Part shown: one piece after another, positions 62,543-64,000 of the stretch
Layout: every line of letters begins with the position of its first letter
Position numbering within the stretch: position 1 is the first letter of the stretch
NCBI RefSeq assembly: GCF_038443385.1
Contig: NZ_CP151726.1
Location: forward strand, 620,001-684,000
DNA length: 64,000 bases
Origin: Stieleria varia
Lineage (GTDB): Bacteria > Planctomycetota > Planctomycetia > Pirellulales > Pirellulaceae
Direction of reading: 5' to 3'
Made by a program: the position numbers and the translations under genes
Notes under the pieces: generated by a model
What the model was told of the DNA's origin: nothing
Database searches by the model: none
The model's input: the letters and a program-made list of their open reading frames with translations, nothing else

Positions 62543-64000
62543 TGAGGCTGTTTCCACCAATGAACCGCACGACAGGCCGCCTACTGTCAGGCTGCCTACT
62601 ATCAGGCTGCCGATTCAATGCCATCGGCTGGACCACCATTTGCTGGGCAACACTGTCGATCATTGTCTGGCTAGCCACACCCGAAACAGTTGCGTCGGCA
62701 CAGGCGATCACTTATGCGCAAACGGGCTCGCCCCCTGAGATGGGGTTGGAGCTGCTGCAAGAGGAACCGCACGACATCATTTACTTCACGGAGAAAGCCA
62801 AAGGCGGCTGGGTCAAGGCTCGCCTGTTGCCGGTTCGCGAGATGCCTGGAACGCCCAACGGCTCCCTGAAGTACAACATCGTCGGAATCGAGACGGAGGA
62901 CTTTGCGACCAAGTGGAACGAGATCGAACGGATCGATTTTTGGGAAAAACGCTTGGAACGTGAAACCGCAGAAAAGATCGCCGCAGGTGATTTTGCCGGC
63001 GCTTATCCTTTCTTGTCGATTCTGATCCGCGATTACCCCACTCGCCCCGGCCTCAGGGAACTGCGTAGCGATTTCCTGTGGAACAATGCGATTCAGCGAG
63101 CCAAGAACGGCCAACGCGCCGAATCGTTGGCGATGCTGGAGGAACTGCGGCGTTACGCTCCGGACTACAAACGATCCACCGTCGTGGGTGCCATCGGCGC
63201 CACCACCAATTCGTTGATGACAGCCATGGTCCAAGAAGGCAAGTTGGCCGAGGCTCAACAACTGTTGGCGCGACTACGCGGGGAATACTCCAACGTACGA
63301 TTGGCGTCCGTGGAAACGTGGACCAAAGAATTCCTGCGGATGGCAGAGGAGAAACGAGATGCCGCACTGCTGGCGCTCAAGGAAGAGCGTTTTCGAGACG
63401 CACGTCTTTTCGCTCGTGAAAGTGTTTACCTGACGCCGGACATCCCTGGTGGCAAAGAGCTGATCGAGCGAATCGACACGATCTATCCCCTGATCAATGT
63501 CGGTGTTCTGCAGTCGGCAACCGTCTTTGATCCGATTCGCCTGGACAACTGGGCTTCACGTCGCGCAGGTCGCCTGCTGTATCGCACCCTGTTCGAAATG
63601 CAGAGCGCCGGTCCTGAGGGCGGACAGTACAACTTCATCTTTGGTGACACCGAGATCAGTGCCGACCAACAAACACTCGACTTGAATTTGGAGCTGGCCA
63701 AGCTGCCCGATCCTCTGAATAAAATCGAGTCTCACTTCTTGGCCGACCGGCTTGCCAAGCGTGCCACACCGGGCAGCGATGAGTACTTTTCACCGTGGGC
63801 GGCGGCTGTTTCGGGCATCGGTATCGACGGCGCTAGTCAAATTCGCTGCGTCCTGCGTCGCCCCAATGTGTTGCCGACTTGCCTGATGCAAATCAATGTC
63901 GATGGCAGTTGGTTCGGCGGGAAACCGGGATCGACCACGGGCGATTACCGCCTCGACATCACGGAAGGCAACTTGACCAGGTTTGTGTTGGCCGACAAAG
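62542..64000 (+). CDS. Exported solute-binding-like protein (SBP_bac_5 type), cut by window end
   Basis: 486 complete residues are seen, and the frame is still open at 64000. A signal or anchor region (TICWATLSIIVWLATPETV) lies at about 31-50. Residues 55-310 form helical, TPR-like repeats (KIAAGDFAGAYPFLSILIRD, AIQRAKNGQRAESLAMLEEL, MVQEGKLAEAQQLLARLR). From about 320 the pattern of family 5 extracellular binding proteins begins (FDPIRLDNWASRRAGRLLYR, then TLFEMQSAGPEGGQY). Such proteins bind peptides or similar ligands, but the TPR fusion suggests a scaffold derived from one. The start ATG overlaps the previous stop by one base. Near the N-terminus a 15-bp direct repeat codes LLSGC twice. 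Confidence 0.72.
   Translation, partial: MRLFPPMNRTTGRLLSGCLLSGCRFNAIGWTTICWATLSIIVWLATPETVASAQAITYAQTGSPPEMGLELLQEEPHDIIYFTEKAKGGWVKARLLPVREMPGTPNGSLKYNIVGIETEDFATKWNEIERIDFWEKRLERETAEKIAAGDFAGAYPFLSILIRDYPTRPGLRELRSDFLWNNAIQRAKNGQRAESLAMLEELRRYAPDYKRSTVVGAIGATTNSLMTAMVQEGKLAEAQQLLARLRGEYSNVRLASVETWTKEFLRMAEEKRDAALLALKEERFRDARLFARESVYLTPDIPGGKELIERIDTIYPLINVGVLQSATVFDPIRLDNWASRRAGRLLYRTLFEMQSAGPEGGQYNFIFGDTEISADQQTLDLNLELAKLPDPLNKIESHFLADRLAKRATPGSDEYFSPWAAAVSGIGIDGASQIRCVLRRPNVLPTCLMQINVDGSWFGGKPGSTTGDYRLDITEGNLTRFVLADK

Overview
The window looks like a chromosomal stretch of a planctomycete of the Pirellulaceae type (Rhodopirellula or a close relative). This is inferred from gene content: PVC-type CxxCH cytochrome/dehydrogenase fusions, a DUF1592-DUF1552 pair, Tat-exported Gfo/Idh/MocA oxidoreductases, ExbD proteins with an MJ0042-type zinc finger, and many extragenic palindromes. 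No rRNA operon, plasmid or phage genes were seen; the one tRNA is tRNA-Phe(GAA).

Layout. 1-8.8 kb: the end of a GMC oxidoreductase, an aromatic/aspartate aminotransferase, a sulfotransferase, an AAA+ ATPase of the CbxX type, an isochorismatase-fold hydrolase and a Tat-exported Gfo/Idh/MocA protein. 8.9-13.7 kb: envelope glycan genes (a TMTC-like GT-C/TPR membrane protein, three GT2 glycosyltransferases, a DUF2304 protein). 13.8-15.3 kb: a PQQ-propeller lipoprotein. 15.3-20.6 kb: a CRISPR island. 21-23.9 kb: a UvrA-type ATPase. 24.3-45 kb: large secreted degradative or redox proteins (SGNH/dehydrogenase/HEAT/cytochrome c fusion, sialidase-like, ceramidase-like, DUF1592/DUF1552/HEAT operon). 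45.3-52.3 kb: an ABC exporter, FxsA, an alpha/beta hydrolase, a phosphodiesterase and an alanine:cation symporter. 52.7-64 kb: a long co-directional cluster built around a TolQ/ExbB proton channel and three ExbD proteins.

The CRISPR island is the most unusual part. It has two arrays with 35-nt repeats (9 and 12 copies) and long 36-46-nt spacers. Each array is followed on the right by a near-identical 232-bp leader, so they are transcribed leftward with repeats ending ATTGAAAC. Between them lies a single gene, a Cas6-reverse transcriptase fusion with an intact YADD motif. No cas2, cas10, cas5, cas7 or complete cas1 is present; an out-of-frame stretch after the RT may be the stump of a Cas1 domain. 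The leader-distal spacers of both arrays, and a vestigial repeat pair between them, contain a palindrome that also occurs at three gene ends elsewhere in the window.

The 52.7-64 kb cluster (toroid/HEAT protein, two paralogous single-span proteins, ExbB, three ExbD, a membrane-anchored PQQ propeller, a solute-binding-like protein) reads as a planctomycete-specific proton-driven envelope machine whose task cannot be deduced from sequence alone.
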